From Plutella xylostella (taxonomy: Eukaryota; Arthropoda; Insecta; Lepidoptera; Plutellidae), in the NCBI RefSeq assembly GCF_932276165.1, contig NC_063999.1:8372501-8436500 (forward strand): DNA of 64,000 bases, given 5' to 3'. The notes beneath the pieces are model-generated. The model did no database searches and had not been told where the DNA came from. It was given only the letters and a program-made list of their open reading frames with translations. Shown here one piece after another: positions 21,836 to 31,961 of this stretch. The position numbers were made by a program, and so were the translations under genes. The first letter of the stretch is position 1. Each line of letters starts with the position of its first letter.

Positions 21836-22096
21836 GGCTGGCTTCAGTGATCGTAACTGATCACTGAGGTTAAGCAACACATGGCACGGTCAGCCATTGG
21901 ATGGGTGACCGATTTCAAGTGGTTCTTTTCTGGACGCTTCCGTGCTTCGGACGGCACGTTAAGCCGTGGGTCCCGGACTCCCGGTTCCTGCTTCGGCATC
22001 AGTCGTTAAGCCCAGTCAGATGCCTTCGGGCAGCTTGAACATCTGACAATCGGGCTGCCCACTTACCCGACAAGTTCAGTGCATTGTACTCATCAA
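21836..22096 (+). repeat. 5S rRNA-derived SINE
   Basis: TGATCACTGAGGTTAAGCAA (21859-21878) and TTGGATGGGTGACCG (21898-21912) are close to the 3' half of eukaryotic 5S rRNA, which carries its internal Pol III control region. The rest (GGTTCTTTTCTGGACGCTTC, GGCACGTTAAGCCGTGGGTC, ATCGGGCTGCCCACTTACCC) is an unrelated body of the kind found in lepidopteran 5S-headed SINEs. It is not a functional 5S gene: the first half of the rRNA is missing. Confidence 0.8.
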
Positions 22097-24997
22097 AAAG
22101 TAAAGCTTAAGCTTAAGCAGTGAACATTTCCGAATTCTCTGCAATGAAATGAAATGCACTAAGTTAATTTAGGGATACCTGTTCTGGCCTTACTATTAAG
22201 ATTTAAGTTTTGTTAAAATTATATTGTTACGCTGCTGGTGTTCTCAATAAACATACAATAAAAATACTCTTTGGTGAGAATAAAGAAAATAATTTATTTT
22301 TTAGCCCAATTTTGTATATAAAACTTTTGAAAAAGTCTCCAACAATACCTAGTGTGGTCATGGTCACCCCACACAGAAGCACGGCGTATGTGATTGAATA
22401 TTGTTTGATTTTACAACGTAACGTCGATTTCCAATCTTACGTTCAGTTATTTAACGTTTTGTGTTCCATTTTATTGTAAAAAGCATTTAAAATATTACTT
22501 ACTGAGAATTTTACGGCACATAAATATTTATGCACATACAATCCATAGTATTTGTATTCCGCGAATATTGGTTTGGAATGTATTATTTATAACAGTATTT
22601 ACTTTTTTCTTTATTTCCAAGTAATTTTACTGGGTATTTATGAACATGATATAATTATTTACATTAACTATTTCAATTGTGTGTGGTTTACCCGAACTCA
22701 AGAGCTTAAATGCCAGGGTCTCAATGTATGAAAACATTATTTATAAGGAGTAATTAGTTATTTTAGTACAAATTAAAATCAAAGTTTCAAATGATAAGAA
22801 AAAAATACTGCCTACTACTACTAAAAAATATTATTATTCTGAACTCACCATTTCAATTACCCTCTTAAACAAACACTCAATAACGTTGTCGTTCCAACGC
22901 CAATATCGGAACCAAGATTGGTTCAAAATGCAACCGTATTTCATAACAATAGATGTTAAACTTTCCTGAACTGATGAGTGCAATGTTCGCTGTTACAGAT
23001 AAATAGTTTTTTTTTTTCTTTTTTTCAGAGGCAAAGGAAACTGCAGCTGGATGCCAGTATTGTTCTTTTGTGTTGTTAAACCGAGTATGCGGGTTTTAAT
23101 TCCCCCTTTTCTACCTGAGGTTTGAGTTAAACCTACTTCGACTTTTTTTAATGAGATTTACACACGGATTTAATTTTAACTCGCGATTTAAAAAATATAG
23201 GCAGGAAATGTTTAGTAAAAGTGATAAAATATTGGGAATTAGTGTTATTCGACTAACAATATTTAACACATAAACCGTTTTGTAATTTTTGAGTAGGTCT
23301 ACAAAATGACTTTGAAGATACAAATTTCGACTCTTTTCGACATACAAAAAGACGAAATTCTTAAACCACAACGTTATTTGTAAACCTCTTTTAAAGTTAC
23401 AAAAAGTTCTATGAATTCGGGGGATATTATCCAGTTTCAGTATACATTCAATCATCATCTACATCATCAGGTTATAAACTATTCCCTAGGGATCCACAAC
23501 ACCCTGTTCTAGTCCTTCGCCATCTAGCTGCAACTGTTTTCCTGTCTAATTGCAGTCAGTCCTATACGCTACGATATACTAGCTGAGGTATCCAAACAAA
23601 AAACTTATCTATGTAACATCCAAATTCAAAAGAAGAGTGAAATAATTAAATAAACAAGAAAAATTACAAGCATCACGGTTTTGTTGTAAAAGTTTTTTTA
23701 ACCCGACTTTAAATAAGATGAATGCGGCCGCCCCGCACTGGTTTTGCAGAAAATGCAACATTAATTAAATTCCACGCCTGGATACCTATCTTATCCACTT
23801 TTCAGTGTTAACGATCTAGCCACCAGTCTAACCTGACCTCTTAACCCTCCTAATGGACTACAAGTTCCATCTTAATAAGCGATGGCGCTATGCAGAGTGA
23901 AAGGTCAAGACACACTGGTGCGGCAATAGCTAGTTGCGTTCAAAAATGCAAAGTTACATTGCCAGCTTTTAGTAGAATTTGTTTATAGCGTAAACATTTA
24001 TTTTGTTTGCAAATTAAAATGATGTTTTAATTACTGTAAGTGTATTTTATTATCGCCCGTATATTTATAGAACTCAGAAAGGGTTTTATAAAATATAACT
24101 CAGAGCTTCATAAATTGACGAGAAACAATAGGGATGTATACATGTAGGTACTCGTAAGTCTAGTTTATTGACTAGACGACCAAATTTTACTATGAGTTGA
24201 CACTTTGCGTCTTGTACACCGACGTTCAGTATAAATAATGTACTCTGTGCCGACGTTGCTATAAATAGTCAATACAGATGTGTGTATTTTTATAAAAATA
24301 CTAAAAAAATAGATTTGCGCAAGAATAATTTAAATAATATAATATTGTTATTTGTATTGTCCCCAAATCCAAATCTTTTAGGTATGAGGATGAAGACAAA
24401 ATAATAATAAGAAACCATTTAGTCTATGCATACAAACCTTTCAAACATTCAAAGACGCTTGTGTCTGTTAATAATAAACAGCGTAAATATATGTACAGGT
24501 AATAACATAATATCGTTCTAACGAAGCATACGTTCACAAAATAATAAATTTTCTAAACACGCCCACAAACGAAGCACGTTTACAACTGCTGACGTCTTAA
24601 CTTTAACTTTATGAAACTTAAGGCGGCGCGCAAACATAAAAATAATATTAAGGTGGGCCCACACCGAGGTGTGAAGGATCAGCCGAGGAAATCCTTTCTT
24701 CGTACAACTTATTACTCGTCGAGCTAGCTGCTTATGTTGTGGAGGTAGGAAGCAGTGTTTTAAATAGAGTAGTTGACGATTTATTTTCCAAATTGGCCAT
24801 TTTTTACCTTCGATCTAAGCTGTAGGCCTATCACAATGAAGTCACAAGTTCTGTCAACTCAAGAAAATATTCTCTCCTTTGTATCAAAACATAAGTTTAT
24901 GTTCCCCTATTTTAAGTCAAATTTCTGATATTCAATAAAACTTTATTTTAATATGAAATCAGTCAATAGGCGACATACTCAAGAAGAGCCGAAACCG
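22097..24997. other. 2.9-kb stretch without recognised gene
   Basis: AT-rich overall. A short GC-richer part lies at 23720-23960 (contains GCGGCCGCC). Open frames at 22210-22479 (+) and 23111-23458 (-) have no recognisable domain and look like chance frames in AT-rich DNA. Unique host intergenic or intronic sequence is the simplest reading. Confidence 0.45.
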
Positions 24998-25142
24998 ACG
25001 TGCGTGTATGAAGAGACTTATAGAAGATGAAGATAAAAGCAAAAGAAGTATGTCAGGATCGTGCCACGTGATCTATAGTCTTTGCCTACCCCTCTGGGAG
25101 ACAGGCGTGAATATAATATATTATGTATGTATGTATGTATGT
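24998..25142 (+). repeat. 3' end of a LINE with ATGT-type tail
   Basis: GATCGTGCCACGTGATCTAT, then TTTGCCTACCCCTCTGGGAG and AGGCGTGA, followed by (TATG)n at 25122-25142, is the arrangement of a common lepidopteran LINE 3' end in which the last codons of ORF2 precede a GTATG-type tail. No more of the element is present. Confidence 0.5.
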
Positions 25143-25437
25143 CAATTCAGAGAGAAACCGATGGAAATTGTGTTATTTTCTATTCTATTTTAAATAGAAT
25201 GTTAAGTGGACCCCTCTCCTCTCTAGCACAGTCAATGTAGGTCACGACACTCGCTCCTACCGCACTGGTCGCTTCAATCTGCCGTCGGGATCTCAGCGGC
25301 GCACAGACACTGTTCACACCTCACGGCAATCTCTTTAGTGGCAACTGTCGCCACGTACTCGCTATAAACACAGTACAGTACCTAGGTATGTAGGCTGTGT
25401 ATCTGTGTAATTGTGTTATACTTCATGGTATCAGACT
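25143..25437. other. No gene recognised; possible 5' UTR of the following retroposon
   Basis: Moderately GC-rich stretch just upstream of the ORF1 region. It could be part of the 5' UTR of the non-LTR element, but the TIR-like block at 25438-25476 lies between it and ORF1, so the element may begin after that block. Confidence 0.3.
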
Positions 25438-25476
25438 AAGGGCTTGTTTCACAATGTCTGGTTAATGGCTACCTCT
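25438..25476 (+). repeat. TIR-like block, left member of an inverted pair
   Basis: The block starts GGGCTTGTTTCACAATGTCT and continues GGTTAATGGCTACCT. It is the reverse complement of 44127-44162 with one mismatch in about 35 bp. See the finding on the 18.7-kb interval. Confidence 0.6.
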
Positions 25477-25491
25477 GTAATTATGTTATGT

Positions 25492-26052
25492 ATGTCGGAA
25501 AACAAGATGGCAGACCTGATACATAAAAATAGTTACCTTGAAAAATGCAACCAAGCGTTAGAGCAGCGAGTAAGTACGTTAGAAAATGAAAAACTTGAAA
25601 AAAACATAGAAATTGTAGGAGTAGAAGCCAAGGAAAACGAAAACCTGATGAAAGTGGTGCAGAAAATTGCTGAAACCCTCCACTTGAAAACGGAAAACAT
25701 TGAACATGTCTACAGGGTTGGTAAACAAACCCCAGGTGGAAAGCCGAGGCCCATCGTGGCCCGCCTCCGGCGCCGGGAGGACCGGGACGAGTGGCTGCGG
25801 GCCCGCAAGCAGCGCCGCCGGCTCAACAACGGGGACATCTACGAAAACAACAGTGACCGTCCTGTATATATAAATGAAAATATATCAAAACAGGTACGAG
25901 ACTTATTCTGGCTTTGTAAAGATAAACTGAAGTCCCACTTCAGATTTATCTGGATCCAAAATGGGAGAGTACTGGCCAAAAGAGATGATGAATCTAAAAA
26001 GACACACCACATTTGCTGTGAAAACGACATCAAACAGTTAATTCAACCGTGA
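25492..26052 (+). CDS. Non-LTR retrotransposon ORF1 protein (FP-like domain)
   Basis: I chose the ATG at 25492 (MSENKMADLI) because the open frame upstream of it runs through the TIR-like block. The product is about 186 residues. A short coiled coil (LEKCNQALEQRVSTLENEK) leads into IEIVGVEAKENENL, IEHVYRVGKQTPGGKPRPIV, RPVYINENISKQVRDLF and FRFIWIQNGRVLAKRDDES. This is the same FP25K-like ORF1 fold as at 17642-18553, but shorter at the N terminus. It should bind RNA in the retroposon RNP. A basic segment (RRREDRDEWLRARKQRRR) is coded by a strikingly GC-rich patch. The stop TGA at 26050-26052 overlaps an ATG (TGATG), which opens only a 12-codon frame. ORF2 follows from 26119. Confidence 0.85.
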   Translation: MSENKMADLIHKNSYLEKCNQALEQRVSTLENEKLEKNIEIVGVEAKENENLMKVVQKIAETLHLKTENIEHVYRVGKQTPGGKPRPIVARLRRREDRDEWLRARKQRRRLNNGDIYENNSDRPVYINENISKQVRDLFWLCKDKLKSHFRFIWIQNGRVLAKRDDESKKTHHICCENDIKQLIQP

Positions 26053-26118
26053 TGGAATCACTACAAGCCATCAAAAACGGTGTATAGAAATATAATTTGA
26101 ATATTGTGTTACCAATAA

Positions 26119-27494
26119 TTAACCTTCGACTTACTATGCAATAATCATAGCGACATCGAATCAATTAATCTACACAATCAAAAACAATGGAATGAAATCG
26201 TCATTCAAAAGAATAAAAGAATAAACATTGTTCACCTCAATATAAGATCGATCCGAAAAAACTTCAACCAGTTATTGGTGCTTATAGATAAGTGTATTTG
26301 TTATCTGGACATGATAGTACTAAGTGAGATCAACATTAAAGAACATGAAGTACCATTATATAACATACCCGGATTTAATTCATATCACAACACTAGAAGC
26401 AGAAGCAAAGGAGGTGGTATCTTAATATATGTGAAGGAAACACTGCAGTTTTATCCCACGATAAATAATGGATGGGCCACAGAGGTCACACATGGTATAC
26501 TGGAAGCTGAGAATAATAATAATAATAATGTCCTCCTAGCCGAATTTCGACTACGGCGGCCAATCTCATTTGAGATCAGCCAAGCTGAGAATAGCATGAA
26601 GCTGTATGTGGTTGCTGTTTACAGGCCACCAAAAACTAATCAGACTTGCTTCTTAGATGAGATTGATAACATCATGAAAAGTATACCTAGCAACATGGAT
26701 GCAGTACTATTAGGAGATGTCAACATAAACATAATGAACGGGCACACTAACAACATCATAAGGAAATACAAAGATATGATGTGTGGCTACGGGATGCAGT
26801 GCGGCTACGAGTACCCGACGCGGGAGGAGATCGTCGACGGCAGGCTCGTGCGCTCCTGCATCGACCATGTGTGGGTGCGCGAGTGTGTGACAGTGCGCGA
26901 TACGTCAGCAGCGCCGCCGCCGCCGGCCGCCTATGTGTTATCCAGTGATAAGATATCTGACCACTACCTAAGTGGCTTGTGTTTACGTTTAAATAGTGAC
27001 GGAAGTAGTTTCACCGGCAGGAAAAAAACAATAACTGTGCTAGACAATAAACTTGTGCAAGAAAAACTGTTATCAGCTGATTGGACTGCAGTGTTGCAAA
27101 TGGATTGCCCTCTAAATATATATCAAAGTATGTGTACTATTTTTGGAGACATATATGTAAGTTCTAAAAAGGAAAAAATAACAGTAAGTACTCGCCTCAA
27201 GCAGCCCTGGATCTGTAACAAGCTACTTAAACTTATAGAACAAAGAGATGATCTTTTTAAAAAGTGGAAATCTTCCCCTAAAAATATGTTATACAGATTA
27301 CAATATACAAAACTAAGAAATAAACTAAATAAAGATATAAACAAAGCTAAAAATAAATACAGGCAGGATTGCTTGGAGCGATGTAATAACGACTTTAGAA
27401 AAATATGGAATAATATTAACAACTGGCTAGGTAAGAAGAAGGCAGGGATTGATAATGTAATAATGCAACATTTAGGTAAAAAATATGATGAAAC
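26119..27494 (+). CDS. Non-LTR retrotransposon ORF2, N-terminal part (endonuclease), split by Gypsy
   Basis: The frame is open from just after a TAA at 26116-26118. Endonuclease motifs appear in order: IVHLNIRSIRKNFNQLL, DMIVLSEINI, GGGILIYV, VVAVYRPP, VLLGDVNIN and SDHYLSG, so the catalytic residues seem kept. A run of Asn codons ((AAT)n, 26516-26530) and a GC-rich patch (26785-26935, coding Ala/Pro-rich sequence) interrupt the AT-rich background. Then comes the linker KKWKSSPKNMLYRLQYTKLR leading to the RT. At 27494 the Gypsy element begins. Reading across it, the frame resumes at 32282, and the two parts together are about 1,025 codons without a stop. No clear ATG lies near the start, so initiation (readthrough, restart or an internal codon) is open. 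Confidence 0.85.
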
Positions 27495-27810
27495 TGCAGG
27501 TAGCCGAGGGCGAACTACCATACAAAAGAATTTATACCTAATCCTATCCTAGGTTTAGTTAACTTTGAATTTTAATAGCTATCTTTGGAGTTTGAAATTA
27601 AAGAAAAGATTATGATAATTAAGTTGTATTATAGATAAAGGATTACAATATTTGGTACAAATAAATTGAGGAACCGATGTTATGCGTGCGCGATAATAAA
27701 GCCCTCTGATGGTCTTAGCGCGGTAGCGGGGATGCATCGATGTGCTCTGAGGTTGCCACTATAGGCATGAGCGGAGCGATTTTGATCGCGGGCGTGGCGG
27801 ACACGCCACA
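27495..27810 (-). repeat. 3' LTR of the Gypsy element
   Basis: 316 bp. On the element's strand it begins TGTGGCGTGTCCGCCACGCC and ends CGCCCTCGGCTACCTGCA, i.e. TG..CA. My base-by-base reading finds no difference from 31962-32277. Confidence 0.93.
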
Positions 27811-27824
27811 CATTCCCCCCGGCC
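27811..27824 (-). promoter_or_regulatory. Polypurine tract
   Basis: CATTCCCCCCGGCC on the plus strand, i.e. a GGGGGGAATG purine run on the element strand directly before the 3' LTR. This is the usual plus-strand primer for LTR element reverse transcription. Confidence 0.75.
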
Positions 27825-27833
27825 AGACCGTAA

Positions 27834-30800
27834 CTACGGTCGATAGTAGTCGGGGAACCGGATTCTTCTTCCAGCGCGCGAGCGCTTCTCCTCTACTGGT
27901 GGTGCAGGAGGTGTGGAATCAGGAGTCTTGCATGGGACTTCTCTCATCAGGTGGGCTGGCTTCAGCCTGTCGACTGACACGTTCACTGGCTTGCCCTTCA
28001 CTTCTATGGTGAAGTACTTGGGCTGACGCTCGATGACCTTGTGCGGGCCAGTGTATGGAGGCTGCAGAGGTTTGCGCACCATGTCCTGGCGTAGGAAGAC
28101 ATGGGTGGTCGAGTTGAGGTCTTTTGGGATGTAGAAGGGAGATGAGGTGTGCCATGATGTCGGTCTAGGTGTCAGCTTGGCCATGTGTGAGCGCAGTCGC
28201 GCCGCGTACTCCGTCACGTCGCCGGTAGTGTAGTCGTCGCTCGGGCTCAGGAACTGACCAGGTAGTTGAAGGGGCTCGCCGTAGACTAGTTCTGCTGGAG
28301 AGGCCTGTATGTCGTCTTTCCAGGCGCTGCGCATGCCGAGTAGCACGAGTGGCAGGGCTTCGAACCACTGTGAGGAGGAGTGGCATCTTATTGCAGATTT
28401 CAGCTGCCGGTGCATGCGTTCGACGAGACCGTTGGCTTGGGGGTGGTACGCGGTCGTGGTGAGGTGGCGCGCACCAATCAAAGCGGTCAGGGCCTTGAAG
28501 AGGTGGCTCTCGAACTGCCGGCCGCGGTCTGTAGTGACCCGGGCGGGGCACCCGAACCTGGCTATCCAGCCAGACACCAGGGCTGCAGCGCACGCCTCGG
28601 CTGTGATCTCCTTCAGCGGGATCGCCTCGGGCCATCTGGTGAATCTGTCGATTATAGTGAGACAGTACCTGTAATCAGAAACCATAGTTAACGGCCCTAC
28701 GATGTCGAGGTGTATGTGGGAAAATCTGGAGGTAGGTCTGAGGAATGGTGAGAGGGGAGCAATGGTATGGCGGGAAACTTTGTTAGTTTGACAAGCAATG
28801 CATTGTCTTGCCCACTCTCTACAGTTTTTCCGTATCCCTGGCCAAACGAATCTTTGTGTCACCAGTCGGACTGTAGCTGTACATCCAGGGTGGTGAAGAT
28901 TGTGCACGGAGTCGAATGCCTGCTTTCTGAGGCTTGGCGTGATGTATGCTCGCGGAGGTTGAGTGGAGACATCGCAGTAGATGGGAAGATTGCTATCCAT
29001 CGTGGCTACCTTTTTCAGTTTTAAGGTAGTTCCGAAGCGGAGCAAGTCTTGCAGTTCAGGGTCTTCGTTCTGAAGTCGTGCAAGAACTTGGAAGTCGATG
29101 GCAGCGGAGATTTCTTCAACGCGGGACAGGGCGTCGGCCACTACATTGTCTTTTCCAGGTAAGTATCTAATGTCAGTGGTGTATTGAGCAATGTAGTCTA
29201 GATAGCGGAACTGTCTTGGTGTGCATTTCTCTTTAGTCAGTGAGAACGCGTAGGTTAACGGTTTATGGTCCGTGTAGATGGAGAATGTCCTAGCTTCGAC
29301 CATGTGCCTGAAGTACTTTATGGCTTCATACACTGCTAGGAGTTCTCTGTCATAAGCACTGTACTTCTTCTCTGTATTGGTAAGTTTGTGAGAGTAGAAT
29401 GCTAGTGGTTGCCATGTTTTATCTATTTTTTGTTGCAGGACAGCACCAACAGCGAGGTCTGAGGCGTCGGAGGCTATGGCGAGTTCAGCAGAAGGATCCG
29501 GATGTGCCAGAAGAGCTGCTTGCGATAAGGACGCTTTGCAATCTTCGAATGATTTCAGAAGCTCGGGAGTCATGTGCACTGGATGTGATCCTTTTATTTT
29601 AGGTCCTGCGAGTACTTCATTCAAAGGTGCTTGGAGTTGTGCAGCTTTAGGTATGAATCTTCTGTAAAAATTCAATACCCCCAGGAATCGTCGGAGCTCT
29701 TTCACCGTTTTCGGTACAGGGAATTCCTGGATAGCTTGTACTTTTTCTTCAAGGGGAGTCGTACCGGCTGCAGAAACTTTGAAGCCCAGAAAAGTGACCT
29801 CTGGTTGACCGAAAACGCACTTTCTAGTGTTGACAAGCATTCCATACTTTTTCAGGCGCTCGAATACTTGACGAAGGTGGTCTTTGTGCTGCTCTGGAGA
29901 CCTCGAGAACACCAAAATATCGTCGATGTATCCGAATGTGAAATCTAGGCCCATAAGAACCTCATCTATGAACCTTTGGAAGGTTTGAGCAGCGTTTCTT
30001 AGTCCGAAGGTCATAAATGGGAACTCAAATAATCCAAAAGGTGTCGTAATCGCAGTTTTCGATATATCGTCGCTGTTCACCCTTAATTGGTTATACGCCT
30101 TTACTAAATCAATCGTAGAGAACGTCGTACATCCATTCAGTTGACACGTGAAGTCATTAATGTGTCTGATCGGGTAGTTGTCCGGTATGGTCCTCGAGTT
30201 AAGCGCGCGGTAATCGCCGCACGGTCTCCAGCCGTCGTCTTTTTTCTTTGCTAGATGCAGGGGCGATGACCATGGGCTTTCCGAGCGTCTAGCAGTACCA
30301 TTGTTAAGCATATCCTCGAACTCTTTCTTCGCTATTTGCAAGCGGGTTGGATCCAGGCGTCTTGGTTTGCTAGCAACTGGAGGTCCGGGAGTAGTCCGTA
30401 TGTAGTGCATTGTATTATGCTTAGACGGGGTATTCAGGCCAGCTGGTTTGGTTATTTCAGGGTACTCCTGTAGCAAGGAATGGTACTCCGAGTCGCCTGT
30501 GACAACTTTTATCGACGAGATGTCTTCAGATGACTCCGACTGCTTGCCGTTGACCTTGAGAGAGGTTATACCATCGATAAGGCGGTTGTTTCTACAGTCT
30601 ACTAGTAAGTGGTAGTACCGGAGGAAGTCAACTCCGATTATAGGTTTGGAAACATCCGCGATGGTGAAAGTCCAGGAGAAGTCTCTTCTTAACCCGAAGT
30701 CCAGGTGTAAGTGAGTGGGTCCGTAAGTATTTATTATTGAGCTGTTGGCTGCTATCAGGTCGTATTTGGTTTTAGTACAAGGTACTTTGACAGCTGACCG

Positions 30801-30956
30801 TGGGAAGACACACAGGTCTGAGCCAGTGTCCACTAGGAACTGCATCTTGGAGGAACGGTCAGTGATAAATAAACGGCCTGATGATGAAGGGCTGTCGGTG
30901 GCCGCTACTTCCGACGGCCCGGACAGTTTTCCGATGTGTCCTTGTGGAAGCTGCAC
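27834..30956 (-). CDS. Gypsy Pol polyprotein (PR-RT-RNase H-IN)
   Basis: About 1,040 residues in the -1 frame relative to gag, overlapping it by 52 bases, so expression probably needs a -1 ribosomal frameshift. Domains in order: aspartic protease (FLVDTGSDLCVF, codons at 30816-30830); RT with FGLFEFPFMTFGLRNAAQTF and YIDDILVF (29916-29930); RNase H with AIASDASDLAVGAVLQQ and FSIYTDHKPL, ending LPGKDNVVADALSR; integrase with the zinc module (HHPGC.., CIACQTNK) and DDE residues in HLDIVGPL, TDRGRQFES and GLVERMHRQLK. The C terminus ends FPDYYRP. No stop or frameshift was seen. Length and order are those of a complete Ty3/Gypsy pol without env. Confidence 0.93.
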   Translation of the reverse strand: MQLPQGHIGKLSGPSEVAATDSPSSSGRLFITDRSSKMQFLVDTGSDLCVFPRSAVKVPCTKTKYDLIAANSSIINTYGPTHLHLDFGLRRDFSWTFTIADVSKPIIGVDFLRYYHLLVDCRNNRLIDGITSLKVNGKQSESSEDISSIKVVTGDSEYHSLLQEYPEITKPAGLNTPSKHNTMHYIRTTPGPPVASKPRRLDPTRLQIAKKEFEDMLNNGTARRSESPWSSPLHLAKKKDDGWRPCGDYRALNSRTIPDNYPIRHINDFTCQLNGCTTFSTIDLVKAYNQLRVNSDDISKTAITTPFGLFEFPFMTFGLRNAAQTFQRFIDEVLMGLDFTFGYIDDILVFSRSPEQHKDHLRQVFERLKKYGMLVNTRKCVFGQPEVTFLGFKVSAAGTTPLEEKVQAIQEFPVPKTVKELRRFLGVLNFYRRFIPKAAQLQAPLNEVLAGPKIKGSHPVHMTPELLKSFEDCKASLSQAALLAHPDPSAELAIASDASDLAVGAVLQQKIDKTWQPLAFYSHKLTNTEKKYSAYDRELLAVYEAIKYFRHMVEARTFSIYTDHKPLTYAFSLTKEKCTPRQFRYLDYIAQYTTDIRYLPGKDNVVADALSRVEEISAAIDFQVLARLQNEDPELQDLLRFGTTLKLKKVATMDSNLPIYCDVSTQPPRAYITPSLRKQAFDSVHNLHHPGCTATVRLVTQRFVWPGIRKNCREWARQCIACQTNKVSRHTIAPLSPFLRPTSRFSHIHLDIVGPLTMVSDYRYCLTIIDRFTRWPEAIPLKEITAEACAAALVSGWIARFGCPARVTTDRGRQFESHLFKALTALIGARHLTTTAYHPQANGLVERMHRQLKSAIRCHSSSQWFEALPLVLLGMRSAWKDDIQASPAELVYGEPLQLPGQFLSPSDDYTTGDVTEYAARLRSHMAKLTPRPTSWHTSSPFYIPKDLNSTTHVFLRQDMVRKPLQPPYTGPHKVIERQPKYFTIEVKGKPVNVSVDRLKPAHLMREVPCKTPDSTPPAPPVEEKRSRAGRRIRFPDYYRP

Positions 30957-31753
30957 GGTTCCTTACACTTCTGCGCCTTATCACCGTAGGTGAAGTGGTA
31001 GAAGCAATGCGGGTGGTTTGCTGGAGGTTGCCTCGGACGAGACCGACTGCGGGAGCGGCTGCGTGAGAATCTGCGTCTGTTGGAGTATGGATGTTCGCGA
31101 TCGTAGCTTCTGTCATTTACCTTGGACGTAAGCATGGCCACCTGCCTGGTAAGTTCGCTTATCTGTCTCGTTAGGTCGTCGTACGCGGTTGGAGGAGCTG
31201 AAGAGGTACTTGCCACCTGGGGAGATGATGGGGCTATCTCGTGCACCTTGTCTGCAAGTTCGGCCAGTTTTTCCAATGCAAGCTCACTCTGCGAAGCAAC
31301 AACGGTTTGAATATTGTGAGGTAAACGACTAGACCATATTGTATACAAGAAATCCTTTGGTACATCTGGACCTGCCAGGCTTTCCAGGTGTCGGAGGAAC
31401 TGGGAAGGCTTCCTGTCCCCGAGCTCTTCATGCATCAGCAGCTGTTTGACCCGTTTTTCCTTAGAAGCGGAAAGTCTTTTAATAAGTTCTGTTTTCAGCT
31501 TTAGGTACTTATCTTTTTCAGGTGGGTTGGTGATGACGTCCTTGACCTTGGCAGCATATTGATGATCCAGCTGGGCTACGAGGTAACAAAATTTAGTGTC
31601 ATCCGTAGTTATCCGCGACAAAACGAACTGACTTTCCACTTGAGCGAACCATAAGGTAGGTTCTTCAGGCCAAAATGGCGGTATCTTAACACCAACACGT
31701 AATATTTCAGGTTGCTGGATGGCCTGTGGTAACTCTTTATCCGAAACAGACAT
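30905..31753 (-). CDS. Gypsy Gag protein
   Basis: The first ATG in frame is at 31753 (MSVSDKELPQ), giving about 282 residues. The N-terminal part (IPPFWPEEPTLWFAQVESQF, KRLSASKEKRVKQLLMHEEL, QFLRHLESLAG) matches the capsid-like region of insect CsRn1-type Gag. An Arg/Ser-rich stretch (RRRFSRSRSRSRSRPR) precedes one zinc knuckle CFYHFTYGDKAQKCKEPC, spacing CX2HX9CX3C, instead of the usual CCHC. Gag would form the particle and package RNA. It sits 208 bp downstream of the 5' LTR and overlaps the start of pol by 52 bases. Confidence 0.9.
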   Translation of the reverse strand: MSVSDKELPQAIQQPEILRVGVKIPPFWPEEPTLWFAQVESQFVLSRITTDDTKFCYLVAQLDHQYAAKVKDVITNPPEKDKYLKLKTELIKRLSASKEKRVKQLLMHEELGDRKPSQFLRHLESLAGPDVPKDFLYTIWSSRLPHNIQTVVASQSELALEKLAELADKVHEIAPSSPQVASTSSAPPTAYDDLTRQISELTRQVAMLTSKVNDRSYDREHPYSNRRRFSRSRSRSRSRPRQPPANHPHCFYHFTYGDKAQKCKEPCSFHKDTSENCPGRRK

Positions 31754-31949
31754 TATTAATTTCACGGCAAAAGTTGGGATCCGCTCCGCTTATGCCACTA
31801 TGAACGCAGCGTTAAATAACAAACGAACAACTCGCAAAAGTACCGTCGTACGATTAATAAAAATCTCAGCGGCGATGTTTAGGTAGGCACTTTTTAATGT
31901 TTAGCACTATGTTCACTTGCACTTCGCACTTGCACTTGCAGCTTTTATA

Positions 31950-31959
31950 GGGGTCACCA
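31950..31959 (-). promoter_or_regulatory. Primer-binding site, tRNA-Trp type
   Basis: On the element strand TGGTGACCCC follows the 5' LTR after two bases. It is complementary to a tRNA 3' end GGGGTCA-CCA, as in eukaryotic tRNA-Trp. Use of tRNA-Trp is described for the CsRn1 group. Confidence 0.75.
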
Positions 31960-31961
31960 GT

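Noticed and set aside
21859..21912. 5S rRNA gene
   Set aside because: Only the 3' half of 5S is recognisable and it is fused to a SINE body.
28165..28691. Open frames of 100-156 codons on both strands inside the Gypsy integrase region
   Set aside because: They are out-of-phase shadows of the pol gene, whose frame carries all the conserved motifs.
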